From Stenocarpella maydis (taxonomy: Eukaryota > Ascomycota > Sordariomycetes > Diaporthales > Diaporthaceae), in the NCBI GenBank assembly GCA_002270565.1, contig NQMI01000056.1:192168-256167 (forward strand): 64,000 nucleotides of DNA, in the 5' to 3' direction. Position 1 is the first letter of the stretch. Every line of letters starts with the position of its first letter. Positions 10,930-22,988 of this stretch are shown here, piece by piece. The notes under the pieces are model-generated. The model did not search any database, was not told the DNA's origin, and saw nothing but the letters and a program-made list of their open reading frames with translations. The translations under genes and the position numbers were made by a program.

Positions 10930-13900
10930 GGTGTAGTGTTGGGCACACAGGGATGTGTATATATGTCTATGCGTGGTAGTGATGTTAGACTATTGAGATC
11001 ATGGGAGAAAGGAAAAGATCGACCCAACCTCGAGTCCAGGCCGGGTGGCGAGCCTCTTATCATCAATTCGCGAACTGCCACCATCACAAGGCCTGTCACC
11101 CACAAACCCTCGTTGTTCTGCATCATGAAACCTGCTTTCTCAATTCAGGGTCGTTGGGATCGACGGGTGACGTCAGGGAATTCCAGCCAATAGAACAACA
11201 CAACGCCGAGTGGATCATACCCGATCCGGGCATTGAACGACCCCTAAAATAAGCCAGCCAATATGCAGGGTCCAAAACCGCCGGGGGTACATCATAGCTG
11301 CAGGCTCCCGTCCATTTCTTGCTGTGCGATGATAGCATGGCTGAAACCATTCCAGGTGGCTTACCGCTCGAAGGGCGTCGCTAGCGACGCCAACGATCGT
11401 CAGTTGCGACACTGAGACTTTGAGGCAACAAGGCACCAGAGCCACCAAGCAAGAATCTCTCCCGGCTTCAGGTCAGCTCACCAAGAAAAAGTCCCAACAG
11501 AGCCTCGTATCTTTCGCGACCATGGTGGTGCCACGGCGGCCTGACTCGGAGCTTAGCAGATCAAGCCATTCCCTATGTATGGCGCGAATACGAGCTCCTG
11601 ATAACATGCTGAATCAAAACACGGAAAGTGCTCATTCTGCAAGCACTGCTGAGTAGGACATCCTGCTTAGCTGATGTACCAGAAGTATGACACTGGGAGC
11701 AACAGTCGCGGTGCCATAGGTGTGGTCCTGCGGTTCCCATGCCCTGCAAATCTGGTCTCGGTACTTGAAAGGCTTGTCTTGAGATATCAAATGCTTGTTT
11801 GTTGATTCCTCGGTGCACGCAGCCGGTCTTCGTTGTGGCCAAATCCCGGGGATGGTGGATTACTTACTCAGCAGGCGCTGGGCTTACCTTACAACGTCTT
11901 CAATATACCCGGGTAGCGATATCTGGTGCTCTCCTGTGGCACATGCGACTAGTGCAAATGTCTGGTACACTTGATCGCACACATTACATGCCGGCGGCAT
12001 GGGCTTGAACCTGGGCGGTGTGGCAGGTGTTCCGGAGGAGAAGAAAGCTGTCCTGGGGCAAGGAAGACCGCTCTATTCAAGAGCCCCGGACCGAACGGAG
12101 CCGTACAGCGTGGGGTTCACTCAACCTTGGAACCCTTGCTGACCCGCGCCTATGCGCATCCCGCTGTCATAAATGACAGGCCATATCCGGCATCTCGCGC
12201 TTCACTGAAAATGGAAGTCGATCGCGCGTTACCGACTTCGACTAGTAGATGTCAGTTTTCTGTCACGTTTCAAGCTGAATGCTTCTGCTCTACTGCTGCT
12301 TTCTGCTGCTGTTGTCCGTCAGGAATACGATTTTTTCCCTTCCTATTCAGCTGGCGCTTTTTCCGTGACAGCATCATGCAGAATGTTGCGCGCGATTCAT
12401 GTGTCCGTTGCCGAGCGAGCAAGGTGTTCGCAATGTCGGCTGCCAGTTGGTGCTAGACCGTTTGAAGGACTTTCACCGAAGATCCGGGAGCAGGACCGAA
12501 TATTGAAGCGCCAGGGGAAAGTGTCCAGAGAGGAAGGTTGTATCCTGCTCCCAGCATCGTCAAATCACAATCATGAATGTGTACAGGGTGTCCCCTCGGA
12601 CCCCGTGGGGATACAGATAGCACAAAGCTTTGACAATATTCAAGGTGCGGGACTGCTATGTACACTAGAAGAAGTAATAAAACGGCTTGGCCACAAGAGG
12701 AGTCCCGAGTCAAGCCCCAAGATCTTTTTCTACGTAAAAATACGCTTGACGCAACTTGGCTTACAAGGTCCGATTCGCTGCCAGTGGAACAATACGTTTC
12801 CTTCGTCCTACGAGAGAACGTGAGTGTCGTCAACAGAAGGGCGAGAAACATACAGCAGGCAGAAGTGGAAATGGATTTCTTACGGGGCCAAATCTCAATC
12901 GCGCCGTCGATTTGTGTTTCTGGACTCTTAAGACAGATGCATCATGCGAAGGAAAGCCAAGTTCACCAAGAATATCCTCGAATCATAACATTGAGATCAA
13001 GCCAATGTCCCTCTAACACAGTAGCGCCGGCTTGCTTGGCCTGTCAGGAACACACCGAAGTCCTCCCTCCCGATCTACTGCTTAGACTGGGGGCTATGCC
13101 AAACGGACCATTGTGTTTTCGGCCCTTCTAAAGCCACACTTGACCACCAACATGAAAAGCCTACTCAGTATATTTTCGTGGAAGACCAGGCATGCCAAGT
13201 TTGCCGTTCCTGGAGCCCAAGACCATGCCACCCAGCTGACATAGCTGCAGTTGGATGCAACCCCAGAGAACCAATATCATTGGCCAACACGGTTGCCGCA
13301 AACACATCATCCCTGGACAGTTCATCCCATTCGCAGCCGGCGCCATGCTGGTGGGCCCCAAGGGTCGGGGAAATAAACTTACCGCACGCGACCAACCGCG
13401 GATGACCACCCCTGAGGGCGAACATCACGAGGCTCAGCATATTTCTTCTCCATATTCCTGGGCGGCGCAGGCCATTGAAGGTTTCTCCCTTACCACTAGT
13501 CTACCAAGATTTGCCCTGTCTGGCAACCGTACTCACGAGATTAATGAAAGCTTGGCAATACGCTGAGGCCACGCGTTCTTGGACTCAATCTATGCGCCGT
13601 GGAGTCTGATAAACGGGCCGTTTTGATGCCCGTGTAGCGTACCAATGACCAGGCTGCAAGCGCATAGTATGAACACCGGAGTTGGTAAAGTCTTGTTTGA
13701 TGAGGCGCCTGACAGGAGTCTGTCAGTAGGCCGGCATGTTGTGGGTCTCATCAGTCGACGGCATCAACAATATTTAATGGAGACGTAAGTAGGGCTAGGA
13801 AAGAATATTAAATGAGGCCGTCTCTGACCCCGTAAAGACTGAAGGTCTGATTTTCTCACCAGTGACCATACTCCCTTCCTGGACATTCTCTGACTTTGTA

Positions 13901-13969
13901 TATACTTGCATTATCCGTCACCAACTGTACATATCAATGACGGCTTGCCATCACAATCTTTAACTCAAA
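10930..13969. other. 3-kb gene-poor interval with a possible Zn2Cys6 relic
   Basis: No complete gene is supported. Near 12374-12440 the plus strand reads ARDSCVRCRASKV, which resembles the start of a fungal Zn2Cys6 binuclear cluster, and the next frame reads RCSQCRLPVG. The remaining cysteines are absent and downstream frames are broken, so at most this is a relic of a transcription-factor gene. The rest has only short frames. A TATATA at 13899-13904 lies 66 nt before the GH16 start. Confidence 0.35.
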
Positions 13970-14911
13970 ATGGGTTTCTGCAACATCCTTGCCACCGCTA
14001 TTGCCGTTCTACCGGTAACCAGGGCTACCATTCCTAGCATCTCGGGGTTTACTCTGACCTGGGGCGATGACTTCATCGGCTCTGCCAACAGCCTTCCCAG
14101 TACACAAAACTGGTTTATAGACACTGGAAATAGTTACCCAGGTGGTCCCTCCAACTGGGGCACGGGAGAGATCCAGAGTTACACGAGCAGCACGAGCAAT
14201 TTGAAGCTTAACGGGAATGGTGTCCTCCAAATCACTGCGATCAAGAGCTCGTCCGGTGCTTGGACCTCTGCCCGTATTGAGACGAGGCGCACTGACTTCG
14301 TTGCGCGCGCAGGCGGCAAGATGAGGATCCAGGCGAGCCTCAACCTGCCCAATGTCGGCAGTAATGGCATCGGGTACTGGCCAGCGTTCTGGACCCTCGG
14401 CAGTTCGTACCGGGGCAACTACCAGTAAGAAGCAGCATGCAAATATATCACGGCGGTCCGGGACTAACACTGCTGCAGGAACTGGCCATCTGTCGGAGAA
14501 TTCGACATCATGGAGAACGTTAACGCCATAAACCGCGTCTGGGGCGTCATGCACTGCGGCGTCAACCCAGGTGGCCCATGCCGGGAGACCGACGGCCTCG
14601 TGGGCTCGCGCGAGTGCCCCGGTAGCCCGTGCCAGGGCAACTTCCACACCTACACGCTCGAGGTCGACCGCTCGCAGGAGCTCGAGGCTGTCAGATGGTT
14701 CGTCGACGGTATCCTGTTCTGGCAGATTGTTGAGACCGACCTGCCGGCGGACACCTGGGCTCAGGCTGTCCACAACCCTCACTTCATCCTGATAAACCTG
14801 GCTATCGGGGGTGCTTTTCCCAACAATAACTATGGCAGCGCCACTCCGCTGGCGAGCACCGTCGGCGGTGGCATGTTGCAGGCGGAATATATCGCTGTCT
14901 ATAACGCCTAG
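13970..14911 (+). CDS. Secreted glycoside hydrolase family 16 endo-beta-glucanase
   Basis: Predicted endo-1,3(4)-beta-glucanase/laminarinase-type enzyme acting on beta-1,3-containing glucans in cell walls. Two exons, 13970-14424 and 14479-14911, give 295 residues; the 54-nt intron starts GTAAGA, has branch site CTAAC and ends GCAG, joining GNYQ to NWPSVG. Residues 1-19 (MGFCNILATAIAVLPVTRA) look like a signal peptide. The catalytic motif GEFDIMEN gives Glu159 as nucleophile, Asp161, and Glu164 as acid/base, the ExDxxE pattern of GH16. Further family features are WGDDF near the N-terminus, YWPAFWTLG before the active site, VDGILFWQI and FILINLAIGG near the C-terminus. There is no GPI-like hydrophobic tail or carbohydrate-binding module, so a free extracellular enzyme is expected. 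Exact substrate preference within GH16 cannot be read from this. Confidence 0.9.
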
Positions 14912-15786
14912 GCTTATCGAGACATGGTGTTTCGCCAAAATTTGGCGTTCTAGGTGCTCCTACTTTTCTGGATTGTTTGTATATATCTAGGGTAGTTCGC
15001 ACATATGAATATTGGCTATGGGCAGGCTTTATTCTTCCAGCAGGGGATCAAACGCTCAAATTTAGGCCTATGTAGCGAATTGAATAAATCAAACAACATT
15101 CCTTGTATTCATACACTCAGAGGTGCCCAATTTACGAGTTCCGAAGTTGACGGGCTGGTTAATGTAAGGGGAGGATGATCGCCGTATACTATGAATCCTG
15201 GGTGGATTAACTCCGAAGCTATATTGGACGAGGTGAACTAACTAGTAGAAAGTGAAGGTTGCCCGTTGAAAATATTCAAATCATTCGGAGCGCTTTGTGG
15301 GACTTCAAATGATGCTTCGTGTGTACGGAGTATCTAGGTAGATGAAGTTGGCAGCGTGTAAGCCAGCTGGACTGGTAATTTGGTCTACTCCTCCATCTCA
15401 TGTACCTAGGTACTTCGTCTTTCAACATCCGTAAGAGCTTACATGGTCAACGTTTAGTGATAGGATATTTACAGCTTATGGCCAGCACGTACATTCCATA
15501 CTGTCTGTTTTGTTCGGTGGATAAATCTGGTATCACATAGACCATTAAGCATGCACGCTGGACTCTGTGGTCCCGGAAAAAAAGGTTCGCCCAGCCCCGG
15601 ATATGCCCATTCGAGTCGGACAGTCCTCTCAGATGACTACGGGCATGACCGCGAGTTTGTCGACCAAGGCTGTGAATGTGACCATGACTCTTTGAGATTA
15701 TGGTCTCAAACACGAAAAGACCACAAACTTAGTCAAATGTTCACACACTCTAAATTGAATATCGGTAAGTACATCATAACTATATA
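14912..15786. other. Intergenic, no gene seen
   Basis: 3' flank of the GH16 gene up to the left inverted repeat of the pogo-like transposon. Several short open frames but no recognisable coding signal. Confidence 0.5.
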
Positions 15787-15824
15787 AGTCAGACCACCGT
15801 TTCACGCACCACCCCCTTCACGCA
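15787..15824 (+). repeat. Left terminal inverted repeat of pogo-like element
   Basis: 38-bp repeat that pairs with 17677-17714 with one mismatch; preceded by the TA target site. Confidence 0.9.
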
Positions 15825-17150
15825 TATCCGGTTTCAGACGCCGATTTCTTAACCACCCCTACTATACTCAATGATTCTGACTTTTATTTAAATGCTGTAT
15901 TCTCATCAATTATACCATTCAAATCCTCATCCTCTTCTCTATCCTCCAGTATGGCTTATATCTCTATTTCATGATACATAGCTACCGCTACCAACCTCCT
16001 TAATAGGATATCCTAATAATAAGCATCTAGAGACCACTATATTTCCAGGTATAGCCTATGCTATTGCTTTCAAGGGGTACCCACTCATAAGGAGTATAAT
16101 TCAACTTATCAGAAGCTATTATATACTTAGGAGTTAATTCTAGCTAACTAGGCCCTTCTATAGGGCCGTCTGAGCCATCCCTCATCACATACGGCTCTCT
16201 AGCGCCTTACAAGCCGTATTACTAATAATACTATTCCCAACGTTGCTAACCACCACCCACTGGGAAAGAATTAGATGTCACGGTTCCTAATAAGGAATCC
16301 CTTAATAAAAACCCTTAAGGCTATATATATCAAATATAGGCGTATAAATGCAGCTATATATAAGAATATTAACCTCTTCTTTAACTGCCTTAACAAGCCC
16401 GAGCTCCTTAATATTCCTCTTGAATTCTAGCATAATGCTAATGAGATAGGCTTTTAGAAAGGCAATAGGGAAAATTACCTTATAATAGGCTCTTTAGCAG
16501 TCAATTTGATTATTAAAAAAACAGCCCTTAATCACACGTGGTGCACCTTAATTGAGTGTATCGATAGGGCTGGCAATACTATTAACCCTTTTATCATCTT
16601 TAGGGGCAAATTAATATAATAATAATAGTTTTCTTCGGCTAAACTTAAGGAATTCAGAAATTAGTTATTTATAACCTTAGAAATAGGCTGGATGAATAAT
16701 TAGATAGGTTTTCTATAGCTTATGATGATATTTAAGCTAAATACCTATCCCTCCGATCCCTTGCAATAGAGGGTCTTCCTTCTTGATGGCCACGCCTTGC
16801 ACACCACTAAAGAGTTTATATGGCATTACTTTAAATTGAAGATTTAGGCTGTATTTCTTCTCGCCTATACTTCCTACATACTTTAGCCCCTTAACGTTAG
16901 TATATTCTCTCTTTTAAAGAGGTGATATCATTAGAATTTAGCCCTCTTAGTGATATAGTATGGCACTAAGGAATCCAGTAAGGAATTCTTCCTTTGTGCC
17001 TATTAAAAGTCTTGGAATAGCATTACAAAGACTACTATTATTAAGAAGGTATAAGTTACAATAGGAATTTAGCCTAGGGACTGAATAAAGGCGAAAAACT
17101 CTCAACTAGTAGCCCAAAACAATAATACTACTATTACTAATAATGCTAGC

Positions 17151-17606
17151 GTGCTAGGGAAGGGTCTAATTAACTCGCAATTGACTGTAATTAATTTAAA
17201 AACACCACATTCCTCTAGGCATGTTGCGGTAATTGAATTGGAATTATGTAGCGTTAGTAATATTTATAAATTGCCCACCATTTGCCTCCTCTTTTATAAG
17301 GTCCGTAAGGGGCTTAATGAGTTAGCTACTTATGCTATTGCTGTAGAGGCTGAAAACGAGGTCCTTATAGCTGCCCTGGAGTAGCAGAAGCTGAAGAAGA
17401 AGAGGAGGGTGGTCCCGGACCCAAATAAAGCCTTTGTTAGTATCGTGGCTATTATAAAGGAGAGGGCTGCGATGGGACTTGTGAAGGAGGAGCCCCCTGA
17501 AACACTTGAAGACTATGAGTTAGGGGATGGTGATAAGGTTGAGGAAATAGAGTGTATTGTAGTGCATGCTTTAGAGAGCGAGGGGTTGTTATCTGATTGT
17601 AAATAG
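17151..17606 (+). pseudogene. C-terminal region of the pogo-like transposase, still largely open
   Basis: A nearly continuous frame (one stop, TAG at 17382-17384) inside the transposon. It reads as the acidic, Lys/Glu-rich C-terminal tail common in Fot1/pogo transposases, after the DDE domain. The sequence is far less AT-biased than the rest of the element. It could be mistaken for a small independent gene; its position inside the inverted repeats argues against that. Confidence 0.6.
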
Positions 17607-17676
17607 CTTCATTGGTTGTTGAGAAATCAAGTATTGAAATGGGGGGTGGCTCTTGAGGAGGTTGAAAAATCGAGTG

Positions 17677-17714
17677 TGCGTGAAGGGGGTGGTGCGTGAA
17701 ACGGTGCTCTGACT
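17677..17714 (-). repeat. Right terminal inverted repeat of pogo-like element
   Basis: Reverse complement of the left repeat with one mismatch; followed by TA at 17715-17716. Confidence 0.9.
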
Positions 17715-17830
17715 TAATATCGCAATTCTTTGAAGCGCGCCCGAACGAGAGACCAAATAAAGACACCAAGCAGCCAACTCCAGCTTTGCTGTTTAGCCAA
17801 TGGCAAAGACTGAGGGCCAGCAAATTCTAA

Positions 17831-19743
17831 CTAGACACCGGCCTTCTTGAACAGGACCATCTTAGATGGGTCTGGAATACTCTGGCCCCCGATTGAAAGG
17901 TTCGTATACCGCTCCCTTGAACCGTCGGCCAACGCCATGTCGTAATCTAGCACCGCTCGCGATACCATCATCTTAATCTCGTTCGAAGCAAAGAATCGCC
18001 CTGGGCAGGCGTGCCTACCGTATCCGAACAACAAATTCGTCTGGCTCACGGAGACAAACTGATTGCTCGCACCGGCGCTGGCCTTCTCAGCGCCCGCCAG
18101 CCCTTCCGCCTCTCGTGCGCGGTATGAACGGAAAGCGTCGAACTTCTCGGGGTTCTCAATCACCTCGCCATCGAAGTTGACGCCGATGGCGGGGACCTCG
18201 ATCAGGCAGCCGGCGGGGAGGACCTGGCCGTTTGAGAGGGTGAGCGGCTTGAGGATCTTGCGCATGAAGGAGGAATACCCGAGCGGGTACATTCGCATCA
18301 CTTCCCTGAGGAAGCTGTCGAGCTTCTTCATCTTTTGCAATGCCTGAGCGGTGAATGTCCCATACTCCTTCAATACAGTGCGGATCTCCTCGCGCAGGTC
18401 GGGGATGATTTCGGGCATCGCCGCGAGGCAGTAGAAGGCATTTGTGGCGGTCAGCGTGGTCGTGTGAATGGCAGCAAACGTAACGGCCAGCTGGATGGAG
18501 GCAAGCTCCTCGTTGTCTATCTTGCCGAAGTTGTCTTGACCGTCGTCGAGTATCCACTGCAAGAGATCATCGGGCTTCCGAAAGTCGGGGTCCGTTTCCT
18601 GAGCCTTCTTCCTTGCCTCGACAACGGGCTTCAGGAAAGCTTCTGCGGCGCGCTCCCTTGCGCGGAGTGCCTTGACGCGGGGATGGGCCTCCGCGTTCCA
18701 GGTGCGCTGCCAGAAGCCCATTTGGGTGATGGCCTCTATAGCGTTTGTAACTTCGACTGTGTAGCCGACTGCATCCTTGTTAGCAAATGCTGTCGCCATG
18801 TTCCCCTCATTCGTTGACGCTCTGTCCACAGCACGACGCGCCTCAAAATGGCAATGATCCTTGCTAGAAGCAACTCACTCGCAGCATCAATGTACTCCTC
18901 AGTGCGACATAGCTCAGGCCCGACGAAGATCCGCCCCGAAACCTTGGCAACAATTCTAAGTAGCTTCCCGTAGATGTTGACCGGCGTGAAGTCCTTGCAA
19001 GGGGGCAATTCCTCTCGGTATGACTGATCAACTTCCTCGGCAATGAGGGGGTTAAGACGGTCTGTCCAGATCCAATCAGCGGACGTTCGTATTTGAACTA
19101 CTAGGATTTTTCCATACTCAGTGCTGGGACCAAATCCTTCTTGACAATATGGGGGAGAATGGCTCGATCAGATCGAATGCCGGTATACTTGGATTGCATG
19201 AACTGTTGCTTTGTTAACTAAACCGCTCTCCCATGAGTAACTATTCAAAGCGCACATACGTCGTTCATCGCCTCGCTGAAGGAGACGGCATCGTCGGGCA
19301 CGTTCTTCAATTCAGTCAGGAAGGAGGGGTCGAGCACTACAACGTCGTGAACTATGTTGGAGCCTTATGGTAAGCAAAGGTTTGTGGGACGCCTCGGGGT
19401 GTTGGGTCGTGTTACAGCTTGCTGTGGTGATCCTGAACACGCCCTTCTTGAACTGTTCACTGGTGTTGTCAACCCCAATTCATCGCTTCGTGGAACAATT
19501 GTCACCTACCTTTCGGTACCCCTCGAGATAGATATTCTTAGCGCCTCGCACGAAAGCTGCGCGCCGCTTGTCTGCGTTCCCAATCTCAGACCCGGCCATG
19601 GGCAGGCTGGATAGGGGGTTTTGCTTGAGCACCGCTTGAAGAAGCCATGCCGCAGCAAAGGCCACAAATGTGCTTAACACATAAGGCCACTGTGCTGCTA
19701 GCAGCTCTGTGAGCTTGGATGGTGTAGGGGAAGCCGAAGCCAT
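17831..19743 (-). CDS. Cytochrome P450 monooxygenase, ent-kaurene-oxidase-like
   Basis: Membrane-anchored haem monooxygenase. Six exons on the minus strand: 19743-19510, 19452-19416, 19363-19260, 19202-19118, 19061-18879 and 18768-17831, giving 526 residues with all phases consistent. The N-terminus has an ER anchor (WPYVLSTFVAFAAAWLL). The I-helix segment FAAIHTTT (His316) replaces the usual Ala-Gly-x-Asp/Glu-Thr and is typical of fungal kaurene-oxidase-type and related P450s. ExxR is Glu370-Arg373 in FLREVMRMYP, and the haem loop FGYGRHACPGRF has Cys469 as axial ligand. Exon 2 is only 37 nt; its 3' intron has a less typical acceptor and is the least certain part. A TATATA lies about 100 nt upstream of the start. 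No terpene cyclase or other biosynthetic genes are adjacent, so the substrate, and any role in gibberellin-like metabolism, cannot be inferred. Confidence 0.9.
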
Positions 19744-20152
19744 TGTATATGTCGACGTTGCACGGGAGCTTCTCTTGTTGTGGTCTGTTGGTGTGCCGGG
19801 AGTGGAATAGTGGATGAGCTTCGGTGCGGGTGCCGTCCAATATATACTTATTACTAAGACGACACTCAGGGTGACTGAACTTTGCTATAATTTATCGGCG
19901 GGCGGCTTCCACAAATTCTGGTGAAACAGTGCTGGGGAGCGGGGCATGAGTGCAACGTCTTATCTGTGCAGGAGAGTTCGGCGCTGATGCGTGCTGTCGT
20001 CAAATCGACGGCTTTGATACGACCAAACTTGAACTGGCCACGGAGATCGGCACACACAAACTTCCGCGTTCCTCGTCGACCCCAAATTAATCAATATGAA
20101 AATAGAATATTTCGAGTTCCTATCGGCGCCCGAATCATTAAACATGGAGAGG

Positions 20153-20230
20153 ATGTATTCGTTCATGGGGGCCGTATTCGTTCATGCAGGGCCGTAATCG
20201 TTAACGTAGGGACGTATTCGGGTTCGAGCG
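20153..20230. repeat. Four degenerate 20-bp tandem units upstream of the P450 gene
   Basis: The sequence repeats a unit like GTATTCGTTCATGGGGGCC about four times with increasing divergence (GTATTCGTTCATGCAGGG, GTAATCGTTAACGTAGGG, GTATTCGGGTTC). It sits some 400-490 bp upstream of the P450 start and could be a promoter element array; that role is only inferred. Confidence 0.5.
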
Positions 20231-21414
20231 GTCAAGGCCTTGTGGGTCTTTTACCTGCCGGAACGCCCATCTCCCGACCGCTACGTAGCAAAGCATTTTA
20301 TTAGAGTATCTGGTAGACCACGAACCTACACCAAGCTCAATGTTAAGCGGATGCATGACATACATTCAAGTCGTGGCCGGGAACATTGCTGGCTTGGAGC
20401 GCACATTGTCATGGCCTGTCAAAGCGCTCCGTCACCTGTTAAGGCGTACCATAGCAAGGGTCAACTGTCAAGTACTTGTCGTTGTGAGCGAGTAGACATA
20501 AACAGCACTATGGACTGCCGTGACGTCGCGTAGCCTGGTGCGCCAGGTCGCCACCAGCGATGCACCACTAAATTACCCGCCAGGCTCCTCAGGAGGTCTC
20601 GTGAGAACGGATATCCCCCAAGTACTCACCCCACAACAGCTGGCCTCTGACGGCGTCCAGTTCGTCTTATATTCTCGAAATCGCCACAAGAAGCACGATT
20701 CTGTCCAGACAGTGAAAAGGCGCGAGCGAGTCTGGGGACTGGTTCCCTCCTGGTCTATCTCCTGACAGCCTGGGCATGATTTGAAGGCGGCCAAGAGTTG
20801 GCACACGCAGTAGAACTGACTTGGAGGACGCAAGGCGGATGTGGAATTGGGCGACTTCCTAGGTACCTCGACACAACGGCGTTAGCTCTGAAGCAGTGAT
20901 ACATAAGAGAATGCCATTTCAGGTTGACGTCGCAGCGTGACAGCAACCATCCTGACTAGACAATTGCTATCTTTCCTTGGCGATGGGGGGGGGGGCAGTG
21001 TCACCAGGCGATGGGACATCAAGCTGGGTCAGGCCTAGAATCTGGTAGGTACCAGCTCGGCCGGGGTAAACACACACAATGCAGCCGCAAGGTTAAGATA
21101 GGTAAGCTGCTGACTGTTCTAGGATTACATAAGGCGGGCAGACCTGGGCCACTTTACTTGCCTGCCCAGGCATGTGTTGCCGCCCTGGCGAAGCTGCAGG
21201 CAGAGCTTCCATTGCGACAGCTTCCTTCCGTCAGACATCACAGCACGTCAAACAGCCAGACCCGACCGAACCACCCTCTCGCGGCTCCCCGACGCAGCGT
21301 CTCCGCAACCACACTCCGTTCTCTCCAGGACACCAGATACTAGTCTCCATCTAAACCTCGTGATCAATACATACATTTCATAGTCGCCATTCCCATCATC
21401 GACAACCGCCCAAG
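20231..21414. other. Intergenic between P450 and RPN5
   Basis: Divergent promoters are expected in this interval (P450 to the left, RPN5 to the right). It contains an 11-base G run near 20986-20996 and no supported gene. Confidence 0.5.
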
Positions 21415-22988
21415 ATGGCGAACGCCGCGTTCAAGCCCGACAAGGACTTCACCAAGGAGGTCGACCAACAGATTCCCCAGGCAGAGTTGCTCGCCAAGGT
21501 AGCCAGCCCATGGACATGCATAGACATTCAGGGAGCCAATGTTCTGACTGCTCTACCCTTGTGACAGAATAATCTTCAAGGGGCAATCGAACAGCTCTCC
21601 CTGCTGGAGAAGCAAACGCGCCAGGTGAGCAACGAGCCCATTCAACATCCGACGTTGCTAGGTCCGAGGCTGCTAACGTCTCCGCCAACAGGCTTCCGAT
21701 CTCGCATCGACATCCCGACTCCTCATCGCTATTGTCACGCTGTGCAAGTCCGCAGGAGACTGGGATCTTCTCTGCGACCAAGTAACCATCCTGTCCAAGA
21801 AGCATGGACAACTCAAGCAGGCCATCCAGAAGATGGTTCAGGCCGCCATCGACTTCCTAGGCGACATATCCAATATTGACAAGAAGGTCCAAGTCATCGA
21901 AACCCTGCGCACCGTCACCGAGGGCAAGATCTTCGTCGAGGTTGAGCGTGCTCGTGTCACCAAGATCCTCTCAGACCTCAAGAAAGACCACTATGGCGAT
22001 GTCAAGGCGGCCCGTGACATCCTGTGCGAGCTGCAGGTCGAGACCTTTGGCTCAATGGACCGGAAGGAGAAGACAGCATTCATCCTTGATCAGGTCGCCC
22101 TCTGTATCCAGACACAAGATTGGACCCAGGCTGGCATCCTCAGCCGGAAGATCAGCACAAAGTATCTTCAGAGCGCCACGGATGCAACGCACCTAAAGCT
22201 CAGGTACTATGAGCAGCAAGTCACCCTGGCCAAGAGCGAGGACAGGTATCTGGATGCCTGCAAGCATTACAGGGAGGTTCTTGAGATCCAGTCGGTGCAA
22301 GATGATCCGACGCTCTTCAAGGCGGTAAGTCACCATCACCGCCACACCCGTCCTGCATGTCTCTCTTCTAATGCTCGACGACTAGACTCTGGCGCGTATC
22401 ATCTACTTTGTCATACTTGCACCTCACGACAACGAGCAGCATGACTTGATGCACCGGATCAAGGCGGACACACGCAATGCCCAGGTGCCACTCGAGGCAA
22501 AACTCCTCGAGGAGTTCACGGTCCAGGAGCTCATGCGCTGGCCCAATGTGGAGCAAATATATGGCCCCCATCTTTGCCAGACGGATATCTTCGATGCGCA
22601 GCTGGGGGCCTCTTCTGACCCCAAGGCTTACCAGCGGTGGCAGGACCTACGCAAGCGTGTCATTGAGCACAATGTCCGGGTCATTGCCAAGTACTACACT
22701 CGCATCCGAATGGACCGTCTGACACAGCACCTGGACCTCACCGAGGACGAGACTGAGAAGTACATCAGCGAGCTCGTCACTTCTAAGATGGTGTACGCTC
22801 GGATCGACCGCCCAGCCCGCATAGTCAGTTTCGCGCAGCCGCGGGGCGTTGACGACGTGTTAAACGAGTGGAGCTACAACATGAAGGATCTGCTCAGCCA
22901 CCTGGGCAAAATCGAGCACCTCATTACCAAAGACGAGATGATGGCCAGCATCCAGCCCTCGGGCAAAAAGGCTGCGACAAAGGGTTAG
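21415..22988 (+). CDS. RPN5: 26S proteasome regulatory subunit Rpn5 (PSMD12 homologue)
   Basis: Scaffold subunit of the 19S lid, holding the lid together beside Rpn9 and the Rpn11 deubiquitinase. Four exons, 21415-21498, 21568-21624, 21692-22324 and 22386-22988, give 458 residues (yeast Rpn5 is 445). All introns are phase 0: they follow LLAK, KQTRQ and TLFKA. The N-terminal two-thirds is made of TPR/helical repeats (AIQKMVQAAIDFLGDI, LQVETFGSMDRKEK). The C-terminal part is a PCI domain with winged helix: LLEEFTVQELMRWPNVEQIY, HNVRVIAKYYTRIRMDRLTQ and MVYARIDRPARIVSF. The last helix (LSHLGKIEHLITKDEM) is where lid subunits bundle. Start chosen at MANAAFKPDKDFTKEVD. Identification is firm. Confidence 0.95.

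Larger units (their letters stand above)
15787..17714 (+). mobile_element. pogo/Fot1-like (Tc1/mariner superfamily) DNA transposon, degenerate transposase
   Basis: A 1928-bp element with 38-bp terminal inverted repeats, 15787-15824 and 17677-17714, identical except one base (AGTCAGACCACC against AGTCAGAGCACC), flanked by TA at 15785-15786 and 17715-17716, the normal target duplication of this superfamily. The plus strand between them carries a transposase related to Fot1/pogo DDE enzymes, now full of stops: readable pieces include a RTLIECID-like segment with PFIIFRGK near 16550-16610 and LLDGHALHTTKEF near 16780-16815, which contains the second catalytic Asp. The 5' two-thirds is AT-rich with many TA steps, consistent with RIP. 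The last 450 bp (17151-17606) stays open and less AT-rich. It lies directly downstream of the P450 gene's 3' end. Confidence 0.85.

Noticed and set aside
14009..14938. Minus-strand frame of 309 codons
   Set aside because: Antisense shadow of the GH16 gene; no recognisable domain.
17831..19743. Secondary-metabolite gene cluster around the P450
   Set aside because: No synthase, cyclase or cluster regulator was found nearby; neighbours are a transposon and a proteasome gene.
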